Program-made: the position numbers and the translations under genes | Notes under the pieces: generated by a model | What the model saw: the letters and a program-made list of their open reading frames with translations, nothing else | Told to the model about the DNA's origin: nothing | Database searches by the model: none | Assembly: GCA_948099385.1 (NCBI GenBank) | Contig: CANUEZ040000151.1 | Span: 2,116,001-2,180,000 of the forward strand | Source: Fasciola hepatica | Taxonomy: Eukaryota > Platyhelminthes > Trematoda > Plagiorchiida > Fasciolidae | Direction of reading: 5' to 3' | Length of the DNA: 64,000 nt | In this document: positions 11,050-21,540 of the stretch, piece by piece | Numbering within the stretch: the first letter of the stretch is position 1 | How the letters are laid out: each line of letters begins with the position of its first letter

Positions 11050-11935
11050 TCTTAGCTTACAATGCCTCTTTGCCACACCAGGTCCCACCACATATACTTC
11101 CATCACCACCTCTGCGATTTTTAACTGGAAAATTCAGTCTCATTTGCCTCACTTGAGGTGGCCTACTAACTGGACTCAACGTCCAGTTATGACATCACCA
11201 ACTCTGTCCCCATCCTATCCTACTGCCTAGCTTTTTCCATAACTTCATGCTAAATTTACTTGTTCTCTTCTACCTACTAACTACTCTAGATCGAACCCCA
11301 ACCGCTTTACTGAACCTTACGGCTCTCAGTTATCCATAGTTCACCGTTTCCTTTTTTAGTCTCACGTGTCATAGACCGAGCTCTGCCTTAGTCCATCTAC
11401 TAATGGACCAATATTTAGGCCTATCTACTCCGCTATTCTCTATTGTACTCTTTTTTGTCATTCTGGTTCTTTGTACGAATTCTCGTCTATTTACTGATCC
11501 ATGTATGTCCCGCTCCTTCAACATCCCACCTTGTTTTCTGTCTCCCACTCTACAACAACAGAATAGGCATTAGCTCGACACTTCTTGTTAGCCTTTTGCC
11601 AAGGTTGCTTCTTTTCCACACCAGCTCCCACCACATATACTTCCATCACCACCTCTGCGATTTTAAACTGGAAAATCCAGTCTTATTTATTTCACTTGAC
11701 GTGGCACACTAACTAAACTCGACATGCAGCTATGGTGTCACCAACTCTGCCCCCAACTTATCCCCCAGCTAAGTTTCTTCCGTAATTTCTTGCAGAACTT
11801 AGTCTTTTGTTCTGCTGAATGTCTACTCTAGGTGAAATACTAACTTCCCCATTGAAGATTTTAGCCGCACTTATACGTTTCCTTTTTTAGTCTTACTTTC
11901 CATGGCGTCAATTTGTCTTAGGGATCCGCTGCATC
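11050..11935 (+). repeat. 543-bp tandem duplication in the LINE-B1 3' region
   Basis: A segment containing CACATATACTTCCATCACC (11089) recurs with the same surroundings 543 bases later (11632). Both copies continue with CCACCTCTGCGATTTT, AACTGGAAAA, a CAACTCTG block and finally CGTTTCCTTTTTTAGTCT (11345 and about 11877). They have diverged by substitutions and small indels, so the duplication is old. Only two units were seen. Confidence 0.8.
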
Positions 11936-12279
11936 GATGAGCCCGTGCTTCACCTTTGCTCCTCTTTCCGTTAACCATTGGTCCTCAGTTGAGTTATACC
12001 GAGACTGCGTCTTTCTGTCTCATTATCCTTTCCAGTTATCCTCAGTGCCGGTCAACCACCTCGGGCACTAAACAGAACACACCTCTGGCTCATGCACCTA
12101 GATGATAATGCTGTGTGGCCGTCTGTCGATCGCTGTTCCCGTTGGCTCTGTTGTCCAAGTTCCCGCGACCTGTCCAGTTGGTCCTGGATCATACACTCTT
12201 ATCTTGGTTGATTAGCCCCCAGTACAACCACCAACAAACATTCATGACAATCCCAACGGTGCTGGGAGTGGTCATATCC

Positions 12280-12442
12280 CCAGCTTTGGCCGGCGCACAT
12301 CGGGAGTGCAGGCTGTCTGCAATGACTTGCGAGCGCAATTAGGTCAGTGGATCACACCTCCTGTGTTCACTTCACGAAATGTTTTCCAGATTGAGTGTCC
12401 AGCGCACGGTCAGCTCCACCCACTAGCACCGGTTGCGGATTG
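12280..12442 (+). repeat. Conserved block shared by LINE-B1 and LINE-B4 3' regions (copy 1)
   Basis: This block matches the reverse complement of 17909-18060, from CCCCAGCTTTGGCCGG through GTGTCCAGCGCACGGTCAGC to CACTAGCACCGGTTGCGGAT. After GCGGAT the two copies part abruptly. The match stands out from the poorly alignable flanks. Confidence 0.75.
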
Positions 12443-14550
12443 CAAGCTCCAACTCTGCTCGCCCTACCGCATTTATCACTGTCCTTTGTGGACCGCATGC
12501 TCCCACCATTCTTCCGCAAAAGTTTCGCCCATCTATCGTTCTTGTCAGCACTCTTATCACTTCCCTTCCGTGTCGTTCCACCTCTGTATACACACATTTA
12601 TCCATTCTGATTTTTTTCTATCGTGTTTCACAATGACAATCCTCACCGCATAATGTCACTCTCGCCCTATCCATTTTACTCTGCCCAAGCAGGAAATAGG
12701 TTCTTCTCCACCTATTTCGCCCCGGTCGGCTCTTAATCAGTGTCCACTTGGCACGTCCATTTGCTTATGCAGCTCATTGATCGCATACTTCACTAGCTAT
12801 CATTTTGCGATATCCTTTTTTGTCCATCTTATACCTCCCACCAGACACATCCGTAACCATGAACAATCACCATATAAGAACTCGCGGTTCCAACTTTTGC
12901 ATTTTTTACGACCAGATTTCTCATCTTTTTACCACCTCCATATTTTTTATCTGAATCCGTAATTCTTCCGTGGATCTTCCTCTTAGACAGTGTACCGATT
13001 AACAACTTCGGTTCAATCCATCGGAGCAATGGCCTGTAAGCTCCAAACTCTCCACCTTCATTTTTCCAACCCCGAAGCACAACTATTTTTCGTGCTTTTT
13101 TAATCTATCACAGGCTTTCCCGCCCGGGTTCTTTTCTTCTTCCCGGTCTTCATCCTGTGTCATGTGCAGTGAAAAGACCTGATTCATCATCTCCTACCTG
13201 GTTTTATTTAGTCAACACTCTCGTCTGCTTCGTACATTGCTCGCCACAGGCATCTTTATTGTGCCTTTCGGGCTGCGCTGCTTTTCCGCATTTCACTCAG
13301 TGTGATGACATAGTAGCGTCATCATTCTCATCTACAGTTTCCAACCATGTGATCTGCCATTATCTGATCTTTCTGATCCTCTACTTCCTTATTTCTCTTC
13401 CACGTTGTTCGCTGTTACAACTGATGCATCTTATCACCACAGTTCTTCTAAACTCCAAGTTACTCGTCCCCAGTGATCTTTTACACCTCCGCAACCACCC
13501 CGTACTTCCATTTGCTCTGCGTTCTCCAGCTTTTTCCAGAGCCATCTTTGTGCTGCATAATGTACGTCTATTTATTACAGCTTCATCCAAGTATGACCGT
13601 CACCAAATGTCACCCCAGCAATAGTCACACTGTTAGATTCACTCTTGTCTGTGTTCGTCGATCTTTTCCTTCGTATAACCTCACTTATCAACTTCTGCTA
13701 ACAGCCATCACCTCTGTGCTTCCAAAGTTGGTTCTCTTTTGCTATTGATCCCCTGTGTTCATCTGTCATAAACAAATTCATCAGGGCTTATCTAAGCTGA
13801 TTCAATACCATTTGACCCAACCCCACCTGTCTCGTCCAACCACTGCTAATTCCGTGTCCCTTCTTTTCACTGCTATTTGCTCCTGCTCTGATATATACGC
13901 ATACATAAATATTTCCGTGTCCACAAATTTTCTCTGCCTCCTCCAGCCAGTTCTTTTGCCACCACGCCACCGCCCCTCATGATATGCGTCCATTTTGTCT
14001 GTAATTGTGCTTCACTTATACGGTATCTCGATTCTTCCGCGGCAGTATTGCCATCTGACTCATTCTCTACCTCTTGCATTGTCAACTCCCTGCTTTCAAA
14101 CTGACACCGTCCGTTTGTTGCAATATCGCATAGATCATGGCTACCAGGTCCCCAGTCATACAACTCAATTTTTCGTTCTTCTTTTCTTCTCTTCTTTTCT
14201 CGTCTTTTCCCGTACCGATAGGTTCTCATGCCGATTTTCAGTCCTCCTCATGTTAAACTCCCACTTTCTGTTCTCCCCCACCTGGCTCAGCCAGCCGCTA
14301 CATCCGACCTTGACCTTCAAATTCACCGGGCCCATATTTAAATCCATCTGTGGGCTCACTTAAGCCCCCTACAATACTCCTCCATACCCATACATTTACC
14401 TTCCTCTCATCCCCCCTCTATCCCTTCCTGCCCCTTAGCGTTGTGTATTTCTAAGTTTTTCATAAATTTTGTCTGTCAGTTTTGTTGTTTGTGAAATTTT
14501 GATCATGCTTAAGGCAAGCTTCGGGCGTCTCTGATATAAACTATTATTAT

Positions 14551-15260
14551 TACTATTAAAATGTTTTCGTCATATCAAGGAGAATAACGACAAATGCCTT
14601 TCCAGATTCGGTCGAAGTTGTGATTAGATTAAGGAACTCAAGCTGGCAGGTCAGACACGAACTAGACTTTGAGAAGCCGGGTTGGTTTTTATTTATTTAC
14701 CCACCGGTGAGGATAAAATGGGCAGTCATATTCCTAACTACTCGTTCCATTATCCTAGATATAATAAGAGTGTGGTTCATGGGGCGATAATCAGAAGGGT
14801 CACTTAAGGCACCCTTCCCATGAAGGGGAATGATAAGGGAAGTTTTCCGCTGGGATGGGAAAATGCATTGTGATATGGAGAGGTTAAATAAATTCAGCAA
14901 AGGCATCACAATGTCGGGGGACACAAAGACGAAACAGAACTGGAGGTATACCATCGGATCCAGGGGCGAAGTTATATTTAACAGCTATCTGACTTCGTTG
15001 GCTGGGAATACTACGATTGACAAGGTGTCGGCAATCAAGGAGGTGAGGTCCTAGGTTGGACTATTATGGTCCGTTACGAATGTAGAACAGAATGAATTAT
15101 TGAAAGCCTCAGAGATTAAGTGCGGCGAGCTAGTATAAATATTCTCTGATGGGATCAAATATAGTATTTTGTTTGTACAGCAGGGGTTCCGAGTATTGAT
15201 AAGGCCAGAGGTGTGGACTATTTTATTCGGCTGGTTGAGGGCGTACTTTTCTTGCTTTTG
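14551..15260 (-). pseudogene. LINE-B3 reverse transcriptase fragment
   Basis: Reverse-strand fragment matching copy B4 bases 19840-20545 in the same orientation, with clear nucleotide-level identity. It codes for the linker and first RT blocks: an LNLFNLSISQCIFPSQ block, IIPLHGKGALSDPSDYRP and IISRIMERVV (open frame 14697-14954). It stops at 14551 against the (ATT)n tail of the forward LINE-B1 and at about 15260 on the other side. Frameshifts and stops separate its parts. Confidence 0.85.
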
Positions 15261-15339
15261 GGTTACATTTCACTCCTCACGGTAACCTCTCTTCCTACTG
15301 GCGTTTAAATGTCAGTTGGCCTTCTTACGGGCCGTCATA

Positions 15340-15985
15340 TATTCCAGCGTTTTCTATCGCTCAATCTCTTTCCAAACCTTCACCACGCTTTGTGTTTTCC
15401 AGCCTGTGCCCTCCGCGCCACGGACTTCCACCAACGTGGTAAACCTTTTCGTGTAATCCTTACTAAAAGGGCAAGGGCATTCAGAAGTCTCCGTAGGTCC
15501 TTTTTGATGTGGATTAACTCCCAGATTGTCATGAGCGATGCCCAAATTTAGTTCCTCTGCCACATCTACTAACCCCGGGGTCTTCACCCCAAACACAGCT
15601 TACGTGGCACTTAACCGGCGGTGCGCTTTTATGTGCCACCGGTTCGATATTCATCACCCAGTGGTCGCCCTTCCCTAGTTGCACTGTGATGACTACTAGA
15701 CCCAAGTCCCCCTCGTACTTCGTCAATACCGAAGAAATACCGCGAGGTTCTTGTTTACCCCCCCCCCCCAACGAATTCCCTACTGTACGTGTTGGGTGTG
15801 TGCTCCCCCTTGTAAGGCTTGCAGGAGAGCTTCTCTGAAAGACCCTGGTGGTTCATCTTTCGATTCCTTATCTATTCCTGGGGCAATGAAGTCCCCCGTG
15901 GTGAACACTGTTTCATCTTCGCCGACAGCGTCAATTTCCGACAGCAGTTAGGCAACCTCCACTCTGCTAGAGGGTGGGCCTCGGA
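15340..15985 (-). pseudogene. LINE-C endonuclease fragment
   Basis: Reverse-strand APE-like endonuclease remnant. From 15970 down, the coding reads VFTTGDFIAPGIDKESKD, matching the GDFNAP..DW motif of LINE endonucleases (N replaced by I), then PPGSFREALLQAL. After a break at the C-run (15758-15769) the open segment 15771-15529 continues with KYEGDLGLVVITVQLGKGDH, the usual block before the catalytic SDH (here GDH). The stretch to 15340 may be the linker towards RT. No RT follows, because LINE-B3 lies next to it. Confidence 0.65.
15758..15769 (+). repeat. Poly-C run of 12
   Basis: Twelve consecutive C bases interrupt the LINE-C endonuclease reading. Similar C-runs occur at 31149-31160 and 52105-52114. 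Confidence 0.9.
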
Positions 15986-16504
15986 AAGAGCAGAGGGAAA
16001 GCGAGGGGCCTCTTGGCGTTATAATTACACAGCTTATGCGTATCCAACCATCCAGCCTTTTTCTTGACTCTCCAACAGTACCATCCGCAGAAACTTCTTG
16101 CAGTTTTTAGCCTAACAATTAGTAAATAATTAACTTCGCTGATATTGACCTACCGTGAAGAGCACTCTCCCCTTAAGGCTTATATATATTGGCCTTACTC
16201 TGCACCTATCCACCTGCTTCCGTAAAGTTTCTTTACCTTTGCACATTGCCGCATCTTATCCGATTGGCGACCCATATCTTTACCACCATAAATATGCCTA
16301 CATCCCCTACCAGCCGACCCAAGATCACTGTCAGCAACCGCCTTCGCAAGACCGCTAAACTTCAAGGCCCACGGGTAGATGCGCAGTTTCCCTGGTGGGT
16401 ATACTTGGACATGCCGATAGATATACTACGAAAATGAGCAAAGATCCAGGCAGTCTTTCCTCTCGAACTGACTTCGCCGATCTGATTATCGGTCAACTGA
16501 TGAC
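15986..16504. other. Unclassified spacer
   Basis: About 520 bp between the LINE-C fragment and the 3' tail of LINE-B4. Two overlapping forward open frames (16155-16358 and 16189-16437) were examined. The second contains a basic segment (SNRLRKTAKL) but nothing that identifies a family. It may be a LINE ORF1 or 5' remnant; there is no firm evidence. Confidence 0.3.
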
Positions 16505-18734
16505 TATAGTATTATTAATGATAATAATAGTTCATTTCGGATAACCCCGAAGCATGCTGCAAAACAAGATCAAACAATACAGTTGAAAGCTGAATGAAAG
16601 TTACAGAAGGATTGTACAATTATGCAAACACCACTGAATATAACAGAAAGTATTCAAGTCAATTGTTGCGGTACCTCCCGGACAATTTAAACTCAAGGTC
16701 AAGTGGTCGATCCGGATGGGGTAACGATGAATGAAACCACCACAATGGGATTTGAACGGGCCCCGGTGAACAAGGTCACCGAACACATCACCCTGCTAAA
16801 TTTGAATAAGATAATTGCGGTATTAGTCTGCCGCCAATTCCGCTCACATCTGCCTAAATGTTGAGTCTTGTTCCAAAATTTATACCCCATTGGAACTGGA
16901 AAAGTAGCAATTTTCGGGTAACGCCGTAAGGCATAATAAGTCGCTACAAAAAAATATGAAATTGGTCCACCAACTTTTTCTTATGCATCTGCCATAATGT
17001 CCATTTGTATCGCAAAATGGATACCTTTTTGGAAATACATAAATTGCGGAATATAAAGAAACGTCAAACGACCCTTCGTAGATGTGGTTCGCCAGGAACA
17101 GCACAAGTCTGCTACCCCAAATAGTCTACACTAGGACTTGAGTTACTAGGCTGCGCCTTCATGCATGAAAGTGCCGGTGACCGGATGAAACATTTGGACT
17201 TTGAGTGGATTGTTTTGCTTTCAGAAAAAAGGAATGTAAAGCATCAGCGTTAACTGGGAACTGGCGAAAAAATCGTTGCGTGGTGCCCAACTACAACAAT
17301 AGGATGGACACAGCTGACAAAAACGATGAAGCGATGGGTAGAAGACTATCAGTTTATGTTTAATACAAAGGGTGGACCGCTTTGTGGCGACAGAACTGAA
17401 CTCTGCGGCACAAGAGCTTATCCGATGTGCATATGTGGGACACGATACGACCCTAAGTGGGCAAACAGCGGAGCTGGCAGAGAAAGAAAACAAACACAGA
17501 GTCGTCGATTATTGGGAATCTCTAGAGATAAATTTCGCAGTGTCATATACTGACTGAAGACTGTGGTTCCGAAGTTAGTGACAGCAATAAATGCGTTAGT
17601 TCTCGAGTATATCGGCAAAAGTAGCAAAAAGGAGAGGGCTTTATCTTAGAGAGTGGTTAAGTTTGCGAATAAGACTGGTGAATAGTTTAGCATGAAACCG
17701 CGGGAAGTGGGCCGGGAATAATGATCCAAGGGTGTTGATGGGTTTTTAAGTATGCGATAATTATGCTCCAAAGAAAACAAATTTTGCCGGGCGAAAAAAG
17801 CTTTAGGTTATGAAGGCAAATTTGAAGCGAGCACGATGGAGGGTCAATGTTAGCTAGAGGAGACAGCAGCATATTGAGTATATGAACGGTGTTCTTTTTG
17901 TTTTTTTCTATCCGCAACCGGTGCTAGTGGGTGGGGCTGACCGTGCTCTGGACACCCGACCTGAAAACCATTTCTGGAGGCAGGAGGTGCGATCCACCTA
18001 GTAGCGCCCGCACATCGTTGCAGGCGTCCTGCACGCCCGCCGTGCACCGGCCAAAGCGGGGGATCTGTCCGCGCCCCGCACCGGCGGGATTTGCACAGGT
18101 GGTTTTGGTCGAGATTATACAGGTGTAGTGATGGATTAGTCCAGGAGTTTGCGAGGGATCCTGATTTGAAGCCGGACGTGTGGGCCAGATACTTCGCCTG
18201 TGTTATCTCCGGATCATTCCAAGACATCAAAAGGGAGATGCGCGCCGGTTGGTGTCTGGAAGTACTAGAGTAGAGAGACGCAGTCTGGGATGCTCCCTGC
18301 TGAGGATCAACGGTCAATGGTGAAGAGAGAAATCTAATAATGTAGACACATACTACTTTGGGAAGAATGAGCACTGTGAGCCGTTGGGAGTGGATGGAAA
18401 TACAAAAATAATGACCACGACTAGGAATAAGAATGATGATTTAGAGGTAATTGGTGGTCGCCGGAATTGGATTAAGTGTTGGGACGTTAGGGCAAAATAA
18501 AGGAGGGGAATGGGGTCAGTTTGGACCGAGTAAAGCGAATTAAGTATGATGGAGATAGATAGGAGACGTTGGAGTGCGTGAATTGGGGGTAATCTAACAA
18601 GAGCAATGTCAGTGATGTAAGTCATTCTAGGAGGTACTAATATGCTGGGGATTGAGGGGGCATATGGAGAAGGTGACGTCGACGTTGCAAAGGAAGTTAA
18701 CCGGGTCGTGCTTTCTTTCTCTATTCAAAAATTT
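16505..18734 (-). other. LINE-B4 3' region with (ATT)n tail
   Basis: The reverse-strand 3' region of the nearly full-length LINE-B copy runs from the end of the RT at about 18735 down to an AAT/ATT-repeat tail at 16505-16530. The tail is preceded (on the coding strand) by AGCATGCTTCGGGGTTATCC, shared with the other copies. No protein of known family was recognised. A 174-codon reverse open frame at 18374-17850 overlaps a GC-rich block shared with LINE-B1. Forward open frames at 17326-17557 were judged chance. The region is shorter than in B1 (2.2 versus 3.9 kb), partly because B1 has a tandem duplication. Confidence 0.6.
17895..18225 (-). repeat. GC-rich block with A-rich 3' end, possible SINE-like module
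   Basis: On the reverse strand a GC-rich body (about 18225-17909) matches 12280-12442 in its 3' half and ends GGTTGCGGAT, followed by an A-rich tail (AGAAAAAAACAAAAAG). The other copy lacks the tail. About 200 bases upstream of the tail lies GGCTTCAAATC, which resembles an RNA polymerase III B box (GGTTCRANTCC), with a weak A-box-like stretch about 36 bases before it. A tRNA-derived SINE, or simply a conserved part of the LINE 3' region, would both explain it. Seen: the match and the tail. Inferred: the SINE reading. Confidence 0.35.
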
Positions 18735-20820
18735 AGGTTACCCTCATAAGATTGTTTCAAAGTGGTGCACGTGTGGGTTAACTGTAGTACTTTGGCGACA
18801 TCTAAATATTTTGTAAGGACAGTTCTGAAACGGTCTAGTGTCTGGCAGGCCCGAATGTCTTCAGGCAGTCTGTTTCAAAAGCGGGAATGGACGGTGATGA
18901 AGAACCTTTCTCTTAGTTTTGTTCTGGGGTATGGGACTTCAGTAGTATGATTTCGGTTACGAAAAGGGTAAAGTGCGTCTTGAGCGAAACATAGATCAGT
19001 GATGGACGTATGCGCTCTAGAATGTAGGAGGTTGAACAAAAGACAAAGACTGAGTTTCAAACACCGTAGCCATAGGGGTTCAAGCCTTAGTAGCTCACAT
19101 CTCTATAATTCAAGGGGGATGATGAGCCGGGTAAGTGCTTGGTGAAGGATCGCTGAACTCTTTCGATTACAAGTCTGTCAGATTTGTGCTTGTGAGTGTA
19201 TTCCAGAGGGCAGTACTCGAGCCGCGGTCTGGCTTCAGATTTAAAGATCAGAAGCTGGCTGTGGAGCATTCTGAAAGTTCTGCAGATAAGGGCTATCGTT
19301 CTCTTAGTCTTAGCTACCTGGTAAGTGGCTTGTTCTTGAAAGGTGAACGTGCGAGAATATTGTAGACCAAGATCTCGTACTAGCGGAGTAGTAGGAATGG
19401 ACGAGCCGTTGAAGACGAGGGACTCAGGAGAAATTTGACTTTTATACGTGAGAATGGCACTCTTAGCGGAGGAGAAACTCATTTTCCAAGTGTTTCCCCA
19501 TATGTCAAGAGCTTTCAGGTCGTCAGCTATTTTGGTGCGGGTGTACGTCAAGGTATGGGGTTCAAATGTATATACAACCTTGATGTCATCGGTGAATAGG
19601 AACGCGGTGCCATGGCTTATTACTTTGAATACGTCGTTTACGTAGAGAAGAAATAAAAGTGGGCCTAACACACTGCCCTGATTGACACCACTTGTGACTG
19701 GCTGGGGTGATGAAAGGTAACCCTCAATGTTTACTGCTTGCAATCTCATGCCAAGATAGGATGACAACCAAGATAAAGGTAGGTCCGTTATGCTGTAAAA
19801 CCTAACTTCGGTTGGCAGCTGGGCGTGAGGCGAGCAATCAAACGCTTTCGTCATATCAAGGAAGATAACGATAAGTGCCATTCCAGAGTCAGCGGAGTTT
19901 GTGATTAGATTAAGGAAATCAAGTTGGCAGGTCAGACACGACCTAGACTTTAAGAAGCCGAGTTGGTTTTTATTTATTAACCCACCGGTGAGGATAAAAT
20001 TGGCAATCTCATCTTTAATTACCCGTTCCATTATCCTAGATATAATGGGAGTGTAGTGTATGGGGCTGTAATTAGCAGGGTCTTGTGAAGCACCCTTCTT
20101 ATAGAGGGGAGTGATAGCGGAAATTTTCCACTGGGATGGGAAAATGCTTTGTGACATGAAGAGATTAAATAAGTTCAGCAAAAGCATCACAAGGTCCGGG
20201 CCACCAAGACGAAACAGAGCGGGTGGGATACCATCGGGTCCAGGGCGGGCCAGAGGCCGGGTGGTATTTACCAGCTCTCTAACTTCGTTGGCTGAGAACA
20301 CTACGGTTGACAAGGTGTCGGCGGTCAAGGAGGTGAGATCCTGGGTTGGACTGTTGTGGTCGGTTATGAAGGTGGAAGCGAATAAGTTGTTGAATGCCTC
20401 AGCGATTAACTGGGGCGGGCTAATATTAATGTTCTCTGATAGAAGGAAATATGGTATTTTGGTTGTAGAGCGGGGGTTTCGAGTGTCAATAAGGCCAGAG
20501 AGGTGGGCTATTTTATTCGGATGGTCGAGTGCTTACGGTTCTTGCTTCTCCAGCTTGTTCTCTTTTTCACTAAGTAGCTGGCGTGAGAAGTGGTTGAGGC
20601 AGAGGAAGATAGATAGGTTGTTGGTCCATTCGTAGGCAAGCTGCCACTTTTGTTGTCGATAGGTCTTTCTCCCACCGAACTCGATTATCTCAGGAGATAT
20701 GTTGTTAAGAGAACAAAATAAGTTAGAGTACATCACATCCGACGCCAGCTGAGGGTCAGATGTTAGAAAGACTTCATCCCAGGTCTGATTACGCAGGATG
20801 GTGGGTACAGTGTCCAAATT
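18735..20820 (-). pseudogene. LINE-B4 reverse transcriptase, nearly intact
   Basis: Reverse transcriptase that copies the LINE RNA at a nicked target site. The 20817-20533 segment is the linker after the endonuclease. The main open frame, 20328-19087 (413 codons), holds the RT blocks in order: GPDGIPPALF (residues 30-39), KISAITPLYKKGA (68-80), NQLGFLKSRSC (121-131), FLDMTKAFD (156-164, first catalytic Asp), VTSGVNQGSVLGPLLFLLYV (211-230), and LFTDDIKVVYT with the catalytic FTDD at 245-248. A frameshift near 19098 moves the thumb and C-terminus into another frame (19060-18735), which has one in-frame stop at the usual FWN position before the LPEDIR block. The start at 20328 is an internal Met; the ORF2 start lies upstream with the endonuclease. 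Confidence 0.9.
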
Positions 20821-20829
20821 TGCACTTCG

Positions 20830-21540
20830 GAAGGATTTTAAACTTTGAGGACTTTTCTGGTGATGCGGTTGAACGGAAAATTTACATGTTATGACCTTAT
20901 GATCACAACCAAGAAAGTGGATCAGGACATTTGCCTTTATATTTCGGAGGCCTAAAGTAAAGAGAAGGTCAGGAATATTGATCCCTCTGGTTGGTGATTT
21001 TACGTGTTGTGTCCATCCGCCAGCACGGATACATGAGATAAAATTGCATAATTTCGGAGAGGAATTAAGGGTTGTCCAACAAGTGATAGGGAGATTGAAG
21101 TCCTCGCTGTGATTTTAGCAGCGTGCTGGATTTCGGTTACCTGACAGAACTCTTGATGATTGCATTTACATTGCCCATGTTGTAGCCCGGCGAACAGTAA
21201 ACACAACCAGTGACAAGCTTCCCCTGAAGCAGTGGTATAGAGATCCAAGCAGAGTCTTGGACCTTATCAAGGACAGGAAGTTGGAGTGTGTTCCAAGACT
21301 GCTCTTACTATAAGCAAGACATCCACCATCGCATCTCTTGGATCCAACCCTGTATGGAAATGTGTCGGGGAGGAGTTTTACCAGTAAGCCAGTTGTGAGT
21401 TACGAGGATTACATCCGGGTGAGATTGCATTGCAAAGGATCGGACGGATGTAAGTTTACTCACAAGGAAGCGAGCATTAAAAAGTTCAATTGTGAAACTA
21501 TCATAATCATGGCCATGACGTACATTGAATGTATGACCCC
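20830..21540 (-). pseudogene. LINE-B4 APE-type endonuclease, frameshifted
   Basis: Endonuclease that nicks the target DNA. Reading down from 21540, the blocks HPDVILVTHNWLTGKTPP (about 21420), RCDGGC (about 21325), GKLVTGCVYCSPGYN (about 21180), GWTQHV with SPTRGINIPDLLFT (about 21010-20960) and GCDHK (about 20905) follow family order, but in at least three frames. The usual TE(N/T)WL metal-binding motif reads THNWL here, so the catalytic Glu is replaced by His. The final SDH motif reads CDH. Confidence 0.75.

Larger units (their letters stand above)
10661..14550 (+). other. LINE-B1 long pyrimidine-rich 3' region ending in (ATT)n
   Basis: No recognisable protein in 3.9 kb of C/T-rich forward sequence. 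It ends at about 14490-14550 with GCTTCGGGCGTCTCTGATAT and an ATT-repeat tail, the same terminus as copies B2 (8284) and B4 (16505) in reverse complement. That makes it the 3' untranslated part of LINE-B1. Open frames within it (for example 13157-13624) use biased C/T codons and have no family resemblance, so they are treated as chance. It contains a 543-bp tandem duplication, an AT-rich (TA)n run near 10965-10990, and a conserved block at 12280-12442 shared with B4. Other insertions inside are possible. Confidence 0.6.

Noticed and set aside
13157..13624. Forward open frame of 155 codons in the pyrimidine-rich LINE-B1 3' region
   Set aside because: Low-complexity codon use (Leu, Ser, Pro, Phe), no motif, and stop-poor simply because of C/T composition.
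17326..17557. Two overlapping forward frames as a small gene
   Set aside because: No start context, no family motif, and located antisense inside the LINE-B4 3' region.
17850..18374. Reverse open frame of 174 codons
   Set aside because: It overlaps the GC-rich shared block; the other copy (12280-12442) does not keep an equivalent full-length frame, so coding is not supported.
20111..20635. Forward open frame of 174 codons
   Set aside because: It lies antisense to the well-supported LINE-B4 RT and linker, and has no family resemblance.
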